A stretch of DNA of 64,000 nucleotides from Anaerovorax sp. IOR16 (lineage in GTDB: Bacteria; Bacillota; Clostridia; Peptostreptococcales; Anaerovoracaceae): positions 62,001 through 126,000 of the forward strand of contig NZ_JADQTL010000009.1 of NCBI RefSeq assembly GCF_017168145.1. The letters are read 5' to 3'. Position numbers and translations under genes: made by a program. The notes under the pieces are model-generated. The model was not told the origin of the DNA. It saw only the letters and a program-made list of their open reading frames with translations, and did no database searches. Position 1 is the first letter of the stretch, and every line of letters begins with the position of its first letter. Below are positions 52,443 through 61,344 of this stretch, one piece after another.

Positions 52443-52466
52443 TTCAAAGGAACACAATATATGGAA

Positions 52467-52497
52467 GGTTATGGGGCAGAGTAATCTGCCCCAAACC
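52467..52497 (+). other. Intercistronic hairpin kamA/kamB
   Basis: GGGGCAGA (52473-52480) / TCTGCCCC (52485-52492), extended by GGTT / AACC, loop GTAA, no T tract. It sits where codon bias and presumed expression drop from kamA to kamB. Confidence 0.65.
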
Positions 52498-52517
52498 AAC
52501 TAAAACGGAGAATTGAA

Positions 52518-53555
52518 ATGAGCTTACTGTACCAATTACAACAAAAATATAAAACCCTATCCATTGTAGGGATGGCAAAAAATGCTGGAAAAACAACCGC
52601 TTTAAATTATTTAATTGAAGAGGCAATGGATGAAGGAATTGTCCTAGGCGTTACTTCTACAGGAAGAGACGGAGAAAGCTCGGACTTGGTCACAGGTACA
52701 GAAAAACCAAAGGTATATCTGGATACGGGGACCATTGTTTCGGTTCCGGTACAGTTATATGAATTAGCAGAAACCGGTTTAGAAATCATTCAAAAAACAA
52801 AATTCAGCACCTCTTTAGGAGAGTTGCTGCTTTGTCGTGTTGCAGAATCTGGTTATGTACAGATTGCAGGACCGGTAAACACAGTCGATCATAAAAAACT
52901 TTGCAAAGAAATGGAAGAATTGGGTGCAGAGTTGATTTTAATCGATGGAGCAATTGATCGAAAATCCATTGCAGCTCCAGGAACTTCGGATGCAATTATA
53001 TTATCGACTGGTGCAGTTTTATCCCGCAGTATGAAAAAGGTAGTCGAGGAAACGGTACATATTGTATCTCTTTATAGTATGCCCAAACTGCCAGAGGGAC
53101 GTGTGCGAGATATCATACGTAAGGAATCGGAAAATAAAGAGAGAATTACACTAATCAATAGTAAAAATGAAATGCAGTTTCTTGATCTAAAGACCGGTCT
53201 AGGAGCCAGCAGATTTTTAGATGAAGCAATTGACGATGACACGCAGTATGTCTATATACCCGGTGCTTTAACCACGAGTGTTTTTGAAGACATTCATCCA
53301 GCAAAGAGAAAGCGAATTCAATTTGTCTTAAAGGATCCTACTAAGATATTTATCGGATCTTTGGCGTGGCAACAATTGAAAAAGAAAGGCTTTCACGTTT
53401 GCGTACTGGAAAATATCGAAGTAGCAGCCGTTACTGTTAATCCTTATGCACCTTCAGGATATTCATTTGATCACAATGAATTAAAAAAAGCAATGGAAGA
53501 TGCATTAGATGGAATTCCTGTAATTGATGTAAAGCTGGGGGGTGTGTTTGAATGA
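52518..53555 (+). CDS. kamB: KamB, P-loop protein of the lysine aminomutase operon
   Basis: 345 residues with a P-loop at residues ~18-27 (GMAKNAGKTT). Proteins of this kind stand between kamA and kamD in lysine-fermenting Fusobacterium and clostridia. With KamC they are thought to reactivate the B12 enzyme KamDE after cofactor damage, by analogy with other B12 reactivases; this has little direct proof. The gene overlaps kamC by four bases (ATGA). Codon use is less biased than in kamA and kamD. Confidence 0.85.
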   Translation: MSLLYQLQQKYKTLSIVGMAKNAGKTTALNYLIEEAMDEGIVLGVTSTGRDGESSDLVTGTEKPKVYLDTGTIVSVPVQLYELAETGLEIIQKTKFSTSLGELLLCRVAESGYVQIAGPVNTVDHKKLCKEMEELGAELILIDGAIDRKSIAAPGTSDAIILSTGAVLSRSMKKVVEETVHIVSLYSMPKLPEGRVRDIIRKESENKERITLINSKNEMQFLDLKTGLGASRFLDEAIDDDTQYVYIPGALTTSVFEDIHPAKRKRIQFVLKDPTKIFIGSLAWQQLKKKGFHVCVLENIEVAAVTVNPYAPSGYSFDHNELKKAMEDALDGIPVIDVKLGGVFE

Positions 53556-55207
53556 GTACGGAAGCACCAAAGCGTCTGTCTAATAGTAAAACAAGAACAG
53601 AAACAGGATTAGAAAGCGTATTACATAACATCAATACGTTAACACCCTATGGTACACGTAAAGTAAAAGAAATCAAGCCTTTCATGCCTGGCCGTGAAGT
53701 GGAATTAAGGCATGAATTTGATAAATTGGATTTGATGATAGGGTTAATACATGATTATCCTTCGGAAATTGAGCAGTTAACAGAGATTTTTATGGAAATC
53801 AAAGAGATTGCTTATACGTTAGATCGAAGTATAAAAAATGTATTGTCTGTAGTCGAATTGTATGAAATTAAAACTTTTTTATTGCAAACAAAGAAAGCAT
53901 TGGATCTTCTTTCCGACATTAGTCATAATATGCCGTTGGAGTTTAAGCTTCATGATACGGTTACATTACTGGATACAATGGACCCGGGAAAAGATCGTAT
54001 TAATACATTTTATATCTATGATCAATTTTCAGAAAAGCTGGGAAGCTTACGAAAAGAAAAAAGAGAGATAGAGTTAGAAATTCGAAAAGAACTGAAACAG
54101 GTTCGAAGAAAGTTGGAGCAAGAATATAAATTTCAGATGACTCCAAAATGTGAACTTCTAGTTCCAAAATCGGATGAAGCTACGATGAAGTTAGCGCGTG
54201 GAATATCTGAGATTGAACAAGTAGAAGAAGATTATATGACCATTACCTTTAAGGTGAAGGCTAATGATGCTGTTTACGAATTACAGAAGAAGATGTCTGA
54301 TTTGAATGAAGCAATTGATGAAGAGGAATTGGCGGTTCGTACCACATTATCTCAAAAAATAGCAAAAGAAGCAGATGTTTTAAAAAAGAATTGTGAACAC
54401 ATTGGGAATCTCGATTTTGTATTAGCGAAGGCTTTTTATGCGCAATCACATGATTGTGTTCGTCCGACCATTGTAAATGAGCATATTTTAAAAATTGAAG
54501 ATGGTCGACATTTGCTTGTTGAAGAAGTATTAAAGAAAAAGCACAAGCAATATTGTCCTGTAAGCGTTGATTTGGGCGATGGTGTTAGCTGCATTACCGG
54601 TGCAAACATGGGAGGAAAAACCATTTCATTAAAAATGATTGGATTAGTAGCAATCATGGCACAATATGGTTTTTTTGTTCCTTGTAAATCTGCTAGTATA
54701 GGCTTATCCAATTATATGCATATTTTGATTGGGGATAGCCAAAATGTACAAAGAGGGCTTTCTAGCTTTGGAAGCGAAATGGAAGAACTCAGAGAGATTT
54801 TGGATAACAGTAAAGACAGATCATTGTTGTTAATTGATGAAATTGCCAGCGGTACCAATCCGGTAGAAGGGTTGGCTTTAACAAAGAGTTTAATCCGTTA
54901 TTTAATAGATCGTACCTATATTACAGTTATTACTACACATTTTGATCATGCAGCTGTAGGAAATAAGGTACATAATATGCAGGTAAGAGGTTTGGCAGAT
55001 GCAGATTTCAATCGTTTAGCAAAGGAACTTGCACATGCAAATCGAAAAGAGCGTATCGAAATTGTTGGTCGATACATGGATTATCGTTTATATACTGTCA
55101 AAAATGAAGAACAGATTCCAAAAGATGCACTTAACATTGCAAGAATTTTAGGAATCTATGATGAAATCATTGATTATGCAAGAGAAATCATGCAATCAGA
55201 TAAATAA
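53552..55207 (+). CDS. kamC: KamC, MutS-like ATPase of the lysine aminomutase operon
   Basis: 551 residues. The middle (~160-290) is charged and coiled-coil-like; the C-terminal part is a MutS-type ABC ATPase: Walker A from residue 350 (GANMGGKT), SSFGSEMEELREIL, Walker B LLLIDEIASGTNP and TTHFDHAA. No mismatch-recognition domain is present, so it is not a repair MutS. Together with KamB it is the candidate reactivase for the adenosylcobalamin enzyme KamDE. Translationally coupled to kamB. Confidence 0.88.
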   Translation: MSTEAPKRLSNSKTRTETGLESVLHNINTLTPYGTRKVKEIKPFMPGREVELRHEFDKLDLMIGLIHDYPSEIEQLTEIFMEIKEIAYTLDRSIKNVLSVVELYEIKTFLLQTKKALDLLSDISHNMPLEFKLHDTVTLLDTMDPGKDRINTFYIYDQFSEKLGSLRKEKREIELEIRKELKQVRRKLEQEYKFQMTPKCELLVPKSDEATMKLARGISEIEQVEEDYMTITFKVKANDAVYELQKKMSDLNEAIDEEELAVRTTLSQKIAKEADVLKKNCEHIGNLDFVLAKAFYAQSHDCVRPTIVNEHILKIEDGRHLLVEEVLKKKHKQYCPVSVDLGDGVSCITGANMGGKTISLKMIGLVAIMAQYGFFVPCKSASIGLSNYMHILIGDSQNVQRGLSSFGSEMEELREILDNSKDRSLLLIDEIASGTNPVEGLALTKSLIRYLIDRTYITVITTHFDHAAVGNKVHNMQVRGLADADFNRLAKELAHANRKERIEIVGRYMDYRLYTVKNEEQIPKDALNIARILGIYDEIIDYAREIMQSDK

Positions 55208-55256
55208 TTCGTCTTATTTTTAAGTTGATAGAAAATGTTGAAAAGGAGAAAAAAGG

Positions 55257-56813
55257 ATGAAAAGTAAGCTAAATCTAGACCCAAAAGTGATCGACAGCGC
55301 AAGAACCGCTGCTGCTCACATTGCGGAAAGTATGCAGAGTTTCATTGACAAGCATACCACAGTAACTACAGAAAGAACAATTCTAAGATTATTAGGTATT
55401 GATGGTGTTGATGATGTAGAAAGACCACTTCCAAACGTAATTGTTGATGCAATTAAGGATGCTGGCGGACTTCCAAGAGGTGTTGCATACTGGATCGGTA
55501 ATGCAATCATTCAGACTGGTAAAGAGCCACAGGAAATTGCAGAACTAGTTGGAAAAGGCGAATTGGATTTAATGAAGCTTGACATGTGCAAAAAGGAAGA
55601 AGCTGAAAAAGCAATTGGACTTTATGTAGATAAAGCTTTAAATAGAATTAAGGAACAAACTGCAAAGAGAGATGAATACCTTGCAACAATTGGAGAAGGC
55701 AGAAGACCTTATCTATATGTAATCGTTGCGACTGGTAACATCTATGAAGACGTTATCCAGGCACAGGCTGCAGCTCGTCAGGGTGCAGACATCATCGCAG
55801 TAATCCGTACAACAGCACAATCCTTGTTAGACTATGTTCCTTATGGACCAACTACAGAAGGTTTTGGTGGTACGTATGCGACTCAGGAAAACTTCAGAAT
55901 CATGAGAAAAGCATTGGATGAAGTTGGTGAAGAAGTTGGAAGATACATTCGTCTTTGTAACTACAGTTCCGGACTTTGTATGCCTGAAATCGCAGCAATG
56001 GGTGCATTAGAAAGACTTGACGTTATGTTAAACGACGCACTTTATGGAATCTTATTCCGTGATATCAACATGCAGAGAACAATTGTTGACCAGTTCTTCT
56101 CTCGTGTGATTATCGGTTACTGCGGAATTATCTTTAACTCTGGTGAAGATAATTATCTAACTACAGATGACGCAATTGAATCTGCACATACAGTACTTGC
56201 ATCTCAGTTGATGAATGAACAGTTTGCAGTTCTTGCAAATATTCCGGAAGGACAGATGGGTCTTGGTCACGCATTTGAAATGGATCCAGACACAGAAAAT
56301 GGTTTCTTATATGAATTAGCACAGGCTCAGATGGCAAAGGAAATCTTCCCGAATGCTTCCTTGAAGTACATGCCGCCTACAAAGTTCATGACTGGAAATA
56401 TCTTCAGAGGACACATTCAGGATGCATTGTTTAACTTAATTTCCGTATGGACTGGACAGTCTTTACAGTTGTTAGGAATGCTTACCGAAGCAATTCACAC
56501 TCCACATCTACACGACAGAATGCTTTCCATTGAAAATGCACAATACATTTTCAACAATGCAAGAGACCTTGGCGAAGAAGTTGAATATAAGAAGGATGGA
56601 ATTATCCAGAAGAGAGCACAAAAAGTTCTTGCTGATGCAAATGAACTTTTAATGCAAATCGAAAAGGATGGCTTATTCCCTACAATTGAAGCTGGTAAGT
56701 TTGCGGCAGTAAAACGTCCTATGGACGGCGGAAAAGGATTGGAAGGCGTATGCACTAGAGACGAACAGTACTTCAATCCATTTATTGCGAAGATGCTTGG
56801 AGGTGCGAAATAA
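55257..56813 (+). CDS. kamD: Beta-lysine 5,6-aminomutase, alpha subunit
   Basis: 518-residue large subunit of the adenosylcobalamin/PLP enzyme that turns beta-lysine into 3,5-diaminohexanoate. Motifs: LDPKVIDSARTAAAHIAESM at the start, the TIM-barrel core with VIVATGNIYEDVIQAQAAARQGADIIAVIRTTAQSLLDYVPYGPTTEG and NYSSGLCMPEIAAMGALERLDVM. AAAAGGAG precedes the ATG, and the stop overlaps the kamE start (TAATG). Strong codon bias returns here after kamBC. Confidence 0.97.
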   Translation: MKSKLNLDPKVIDSARTAAAHIAESMQSFIDKHTTVTTERTILRLLGIDGVDDVERPLPNVIVDAIKDAGGLPRGVAYWIGNAIIQTGKEPQEIAELVGKGELDLMKLDMCKKEEAEKAIGLYVDKALNRIKEQTAKRDEYLATIGEGRRPYLYVIVATGNIYEDVIQAQAAARQGADIIAVIRTTAQSLLDYVPYGPTTEGFGGTYATQENFRIMRKALDEVGEEVGRYIRLCNYSSGLCMPEIAAMGALERLDVMLNDALYGILFRDINMQRTIVDQFFSRVIIGYCGIIFNSGEDNYLTTDDAIESAHTVLASQLMNEQFAVLANIPEGQMGLGHAFEMDPDTENGFLYELAQAQMAKEIFPNASLKYMPPTKFMTGNIFRGHIQDALFNLISVWTGQSLQLLGMLTEAIHTPHLHDRMLSIENAQYIFNNARDLGEEVEYKKDGIIQKRAQKVLADANELLMQIEKDGLFPTIEAGKFAAVKRPMDGGKGLEGVCTRDEQYFNPFIAKMLGGAK

Positions 56814-57580
56814 TGAGTAATACAGCAGCAGTAACAAAATTAGATTTAACGAAAATTAAGCCTTATGGTGATACATTGAACGACGGTCAGGTGCAGATGA
56901 GTTTTACTTTACCGGTACCTGCAGGTGAAGAAGCAAATGAAGCAGCTAGACTTCTTATGAAGAAGATGGGCTTCGAAGAACCAAGTGTAGTATATTTCAA
57001 GGACCTTGGAATTGGATATACTTACTTTGTCTGCTACGGTAAGACAACTCATACCGTTGATTATACTTCTATTAAGGTTACAAAGGTTGAAGTTGATATC
57101 ATGGATCGTTTGGAATGCGAAAAGTATATCGAAGAAAATGTTAAGAGAACCGTAACAATGGTTGGTGCTTCTACCGGTACGGATGCTCATACAGTAGGTA
57201 TTGACGCTATCATGAACATGAAGGGCTTCCATGGTCACTTCGGTCTTGAAAGATACCATGGTGTAAATGCAATCAACATGGGATCTCAGGTGCCTAACGA
57301 AGAATTAATTGCAAAAGCAATTGAAACAAAGGCAGATGCAATTTTAGTTTCCCAGACTGTAACACAGAAAGATGTTCATATTCCGAACTTAACTCAGATG
57401 GTTGAACTTTGTGAAGCAGAAGGCATCCGCGATAAAATTGTTCTTGTTTGCGGTGGTCCAAGAATTTCTCATGAATTGGCTCAGGAACTTGGTTATGATG
57501 CTGGTTTCGGTCCGAATACTCATGCAGAAGATGTTGCATCCTTTGTATTGACTGAAGTTGTAAGAAGAGGTTTGGTATAA
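56813..57580 (+). CDS. kamE: Beta-lysine 5,6-aminomutase, beta subunit
   Basis: 255-residue small subunit with the Rossmann B12 domain. The cobalamin motif is DAHTVG with ligand His126; Lys137 in IMNMKGFHGHFG corresponds to the lysine that binds PLP in the characterised enzyme (11 residues after the His in both). It pairs with KamD. It overlaps the kamD stop by one base. Confidence 0.96.
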   Translation: MSNTAAVTKLDLTKIKPYGDTLNDGQVQMSFTLPVPAGEEANEAARLLMKKMGFEEPSVVYFKDLGIGYTYFVCYGKTTHTVDYTSIKVTKVEVDIMDRLECEKYIEENVKRTVTMVGASTGTDAHTVGIDAIMNMKGFHGHFGLERYHGVNAINMGSQVPNEELIAKAIETKADAILVSQTVTQKDVHIPNLTQMVELCEAEGIRDKIVLVCGGPRISHELAQELGYDAGFGPNTHAEDVASFVLTEVVRRGLV

Positions 57581-57628
57581 TTTACAAACAAGGGCTGGAA
57601 AATGTCTAAATAAAGATGTAAACTATTA

Positions 57629-57655
57629 GGGGCGGGTATCTATTTCACCTGCCCC
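57629..57655 (+). other. Intercistronic hairpin kamE/atoD
   Basis: GGGGCGGGT / ACCTGCCCC with one G-T pair, no direct T run (AATTGTTATATTTT follows). It could be a weak terminator or a stability element. The ~165-base gap to atoD shows no sigma-54 site. Confidence 0.6.
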
Positions 57656-57746
57656 AATTGTTATATTTTAAAGCGTTGAAAACCGTTAGTACAAATGTAT
57701 TAGTGGTTTCGATGTATATTATTATAGTAATGGAGGGAGAAAATAT

Positions 57747-58433
57747 ATGATTAACAAAATCAGAACTGCTGAAGAAGCAGTAGCTGGCATCAAAGATGGC
57801 GCTACGATTATGGTCGGCGGATTTCTAGGCACAGGTTCACCTGAAATTTTGGTTGATGCTCTTGTAAAGAAGGGTGTTAAGCATCTGACTGTAATTGGTA
57901 ATGATGGAGGACTTCCTGCAAATGAGGGAACTTCTGCAAGAGGTATTGGTAAATTATTAGAGGCAGGAATGGTTGACCATATCATCGCTTCCCATGTTGG
58001 TATGAATCCATTGATTGGAAAAGGAATGAATGATGGTACGTTAAAGTGCACTTTAGTTCCACAGGGTTCTTTGGCTGAAAAAATCAGAGCAGGTGGAGCT
58101 GGTCTTGGTGGTGTTTTAACTCCAACCGGTGTAGGTACTATTGTAGCTGAAGGAAAAGAAACTTTTAATATTGATGGCAAAGATTATCTTTTAGAAAAAC
58201 CATTAAAGGCTGATTTTGCATTAATTCGTGCTTCTATTTGTGACGAATTCGGTAACTATTCTTGTGCTAAAGCGACTAAGAATTTTAACTATGTAATGGC
58301 AATGGCTGCAGAAACTGTAATCATTGGAACAGAAAAATTAGTTAAGGTTGGCGAAATGGATCCGGATACCTTTACAATGTCCGGCGTTTTTGCAAAGTAT
58401 ATTGTTGGAGGTGAAAAACCATGGCAGATTTAA
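57747..58433 (+). CDS. atoD: Acetoacetate/butyrate CoA-transferase, alpha subunit
   Basis: 228-residue subunit A of a 3-oxoacid CoA-transferase: NKIRTAEEAVAGIKDGATIMVGGFLGTGSPE, AEKIRAGGAGLGGVLTPTGVGT. In lysine fermentation this enzyme moves CoA between butyryl-CoA and the acetoacetate made by Kce, giving butyrate and acetoacetyl-CoA. GGAGGGAG precedes the ATG; the 3' end overlaps atoA by 13 bases. Confidence 0.93.
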   Translation: MINKIRTAEEAVAGIKDGATIMVGGFLGTGSPEILVDALVKKGVKHLTVIGNDGGLPANEGTSARGIGKLLEAGMVDHIIASHVGMNPLIGKGMNDGTLKCTLVPQGSLAEKIRAGGAGLGGVLTPTGVGTIVAEGKETFNIDGKDYLLEKPLKADFALIRASICDEFGNYSCAKATKNFNYVMAMAAETVIIGTEKLVKVGEMDPDTFTMSGVFAKYIVGGEKPWQI

Positions 58434-59077
58434 AGGCAAGAATCGCTTCTAGAACAGCGAAGGAATTTAATGATGGTGATGTAGCAAATCTTGGGATTGG
58501 TCTTCCTACTAAGGTTGCTAATTATCTTCCAGAGGGTGTGCATATTACTCTTCAATCAGAGAATGGATTTACAGGTCTTTCTGGAAGCGCAGAATCGGGA
58601 AAAGAAAACGTTGACGTTATCAACTCTGGTGGGGCTTATGTAACATATGCTCCAGAAGCTAACTTCTTTGATTCTGCAATGAGTTTTTCAATTATTCGAG
58701 GTGGACATGTAGATGCAACTGTTCTTGGTGCAATGGAAGTTGATGAACATGGAAACTTAGCAAACTGGATCGTACCTGGAAAAATGGTTGCAGGTATGGG
58801 TGGAGCTATGGACCTTGTAGTTGGAGCAAAGAAAGTTATTATTGCAATGCTTCATACTCAAAAAGGAAACCATAAAATTTTAAAAGAGTGTACCCTTCCA
58901 TATACTGCACTTGGTGTTGTTGACAAGATCATTACTGAAATGGGTGTTATGGATGTAACTCCAGAAGGTATTGTATTAAAGGAATTACATCCGGACTATA
59001 CATTGGATGAAATTAAGGCAGCAACTGGATGTGAATTAATTATCAGTCCTGACTTAAAGCCAATGGAAGAAGAATAA
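58421..59077 (+). CDS. atoA: Acetoacetate/butyrate CoA-transferase, beta subunit
   Basis: 218-residue subunit B with the catalytic glutamate in [10 protein letters not shown] and the glycine-rich [23 protein letters not shown] region. It forms the active enzyme with AtoD. Last gene of the lysine locus. The terminator that should follow it has been duplicated by an IS insertion at 59126. Confidence 0.94.
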   Translation: MADLKARIASRTAKEFNDGDVANLGIGLPTKVANYLPEGVHITLQSENGFTGLSGSAESGKENVDVINSGGAYVTYAPEANFFDSAMSFSIIRGGHVDATVLGAMEVDEHGNLANWIVPGKMVAGMGGAMDLVVGAKKVIIAMLHTQKGNHKILKECTLPYTALGVVDKIITEMGVMDVTPEGIVLKELHPDYTLDEIKAATGCELIISPDLKPMEEE

Positions 59078-59101
59078 ATTAAAAAATATTTAACATAAAA
59101 A

Positions 59102-59125
59102 GGATTCATGCAATTGCATGGATCC
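59102..59125 (+). repeat. Left copy of 24-bp target duplication (terminator stem)
   Basis: 24-base near-palindrome starting GGATTCATGCAATT and ending GCATGGATCC. It is identical to 60716-60739 on the other side of the IS element. With flanking AAAAA it is the stem of the original atoA terminator. Confidence 0.93.
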
Positions 59126-59129
59126 TCAG

Positions 59130-59173
59130 ACTGTAGACAAGGATATCTCTATCTTTGCCTACAGTTTTTTTTA
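59130..59173 (+). terminator. Terminator hairpin at the left end of the IS
   Basis: ACTGTAG...CTACAGT with inner CAA/TTG and GATA/TATC pairing (59130-59165), followed by eight T. It overlaps the inverted repeat and would stop atoA read-through from entering the transposase gene. Confidence 0.8.
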
Positions 59174-59241
59174 CATAATGTAATACATTTTATTGTATTT
59201 ATGGTAAAATATATGTATAAATACATGGAGGTATTTGCTTT

Positions 59242-60605
59242 ATGATGGGTAAGAAAGATTTATTAGGTCGTGATCAATTTCAAATGGTAACCTTGAATTC
59301 TCTTGTTCCACAAGATCATATTATTCGTAAGATAGATACTGCGATTAATCTCTCTTTCATTTATGACCTTGTAAAAGATTTGTATTCTGATGTGGGAAAA
59401 GAAAGCATCGACCCTGTCGTCTTAATTAAAATTACCCTCATTCAATATACCTTTGGTATTCGATCCATGAGGCAGACCATTAAAGAAATTCAAACGAATG
59501 TAGCTTATCGATGGTATCTTGGTTATAGTTTAGAGGAAGAAATTCCTCACTTTTCTACCTTTGGTAAAAACTACTCTCGTCGGTTTCAAAATACTGACTT
59601 ATTCGAACAAATCTTTCAAAGAGTCATTGCTGAAATTATGGAATATGAATTCATTAATTCAGAAAGCATTTTCATTGACGGTACACATATTAAAGCAAGT
59701 GCAAATAACCATAACAGTGAAAAAGAAACCGTTTTGGAATCCGTTAAATACTATGAAAAAGAACTAATGAAAGAAATTAACGAAGATCGCATTGAACGAG
59801 GAAAACAAGCTTGTAAAAAAAAACGGAAGCCAAAGAAAAGACAAAAGTAATCAAGAAAAGTACCGTAGATCCGGATTGCGGTGTATTTCATAAAGGAAAG
59901 CATAAGGTAGTATTTGCTTATGCTGCAAATGTAGCTTGCGATCGAAACAATTACATACTTGCTTTTCATACAAATCCAGGAAATGTACATGACTCAGTTG
60001 CATTCCCAAAGATTTATGAAAAAGTAAAAAGATATAAAGGTGTAAAAAATATTGTAATGGATTCCGGATATAAAACACCTGCAATTGCTAGAGAAATACT
60101 CAAAGATAAACGAATTCCTATCCTACCATACAAACGACCTATGACAAAAAATGGTTATTTTAAAAAACACGAATATGCTTATGATGAATACTATGATTGC
60201 TTTGTATGCCCAGAAAACCAAGTGTTAAACTATACTACAACAAATAGAGAAGGGTATCGGGAATATAAGAGTAAAGGAGAAATTTGCAAGAGTTGCCCTT
60301 CCTTATCAGAATGCACAGCAAGTAAAGACCATGTAAAAGTAGTCACACGTCATATATGGGAAAACTACATAGAGCAATGTGAGGACATTCGTCATACTCC
60401 AAAGTATCGAGATCTTTACAAACTACGGAGTCAAACCATTGAGCGAGTCTTTGCCGATGCAAAAGAAAAACATAATATGCGTTATACACAATATCGAGGG
60501 ATTCAGAAGATAGAAATGGAACTGAATCTTCTTTTTGCGTCCATGAATCTAAAAAAACTAGCAACATGGATTCATAAATCTGAAAGAAGGAATCAAATGG
60601 CATAG
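59242..60605 (+). pseudogene. IS1182-type transposase split by a -1 frameshift
   Basis: The first frame (59242-59850) gives 202 residues with the N-terminal DUF772-like part (DQFQMVTLNSLVPQDHIIRK) and the start of the DDE domain (SIFIDGTHIKAS, Asp). The second frame (59823-60605) supplies the rest: VIKKSTVDPDCGVFHKGK, MDSGYKTP (second Asp) and RSQTIERVFADAKEKHNMR (Glu). They join by a -1 shift at nine A (59815-59823), giving about 454 residues, the usual length. Either programmed slippage or a simple disabling indel; one copy cannot tell. Confidence 0.85.
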
Positions 60606-60654
60606 AGATATCCTTTTATTTTTTCTTTTTTTAAAAGCTTTATAGAAAAAATAG

Positions 60655-60702
60655 AAAATACCTTGCAGAAATTATAAGAATATAAATTTAGCAAGGTATT
60701 TT
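60655..60702 (+). terminator. Terminator hairpin at the right end of the IS
   Basis: 12-bp stem AAAATACCTTGC (60655-60666) / GCAAGGTATTTT (60691-60702), ending the transposase transcript within the element. Confidence 0.8.
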
Positions 60703-60715
60703 GTCTACAGTCTGA

Positions 60716-60739
60716 GGATTCATGCAATTGCATGGATCC
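60716..60739 (+). repeat. Right copy of the 24-bp target duplication
   Basis: Identical to 59102-59125. This copy keeps the T tract (TTTTTATAT) of the original terminator, so it can still end transcription leaving the element. Confidence 0.93.
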
Positions 60740-61344
60740 TTTTTATATATCTTGGAAAACATAAAAAATGTAACTTAATTTGTATTTCTTTTTATGTATA
60801 AAAAATCATAAATGATATCATATATTATATCAAATAATGAATAAAAAGAACGAATAAAATAAAAAGATAGTATTAATTTAACAAAAATTGAAAATTAGAT
60901 ATGAATAATTATTTAAAAAAGTTAAAATAATTGATTTTTTAAAAATTTATTGTGCTTGACAACACTCTTTTCTACGATATAGAATGATTTTAAATCTCAA
61001 AATAATATACTATAATTTTAGATTGATATATGGAATCCCTTAATTATATGATATAAAGTAAATCTATTATGATAGATCTAAATTTATTACATATGAAAAA
61101 GAAAATAAGATTGCTTTTGTTGAATGTATCACAAAAAGTCAAGAGATACTATGATGACACCGAAATCTGATTTTAATGGTTAGAAAAATTAAGAATAATA
61201 TTTTTAGAAAATGTTTTTTATTTAAAGTATAATTCATATCGTAAAGATCCTTAAAGACTGACTAGAATGATTGCTTGGCAAGAATTTGATTTTATCAGTT
61301 TTAAATGCTGATTAAAATACAATATTTTAAAGGGGGAATCATCT
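60740..61344 (+). promoter_or_regulatory. AT-rich intergenic region with promoter of the peptidase gene
   Basis: About 600 bases without a credible gene. TTGACA (60956-60961), 18-base spacer, TAGAAT (60980-60985) is the best promoter and would give a leader of about 350 bases. The leader shows no riboswitch that I recognise, only short hairpins such as ATCAG/CTGAT near 61297-61315. AAAGGGGG (61329-61336) is the ribosome binding site of the next gene. Confidence 0.6.

Larger units (their letters stand above)
59126..60715 (+). mobile_element. IS1182-family insertion sequence
   Basis: 1590 bp with 15-bp perfect terminal inverted repeats TCAGACTGTAGACAA (59126-59140) and its complement (60701-60715), flanked by an identical 24-bp direct repeat. 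It codes for an IS1182-type transposase in two frames. Hairpins with T runs at both ends (59130-59171 and 60655-60702) insulate it from outside transcription. Insertion has split the terminator region behind atoA without touching the coding sequence. Confidence 0.93.
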
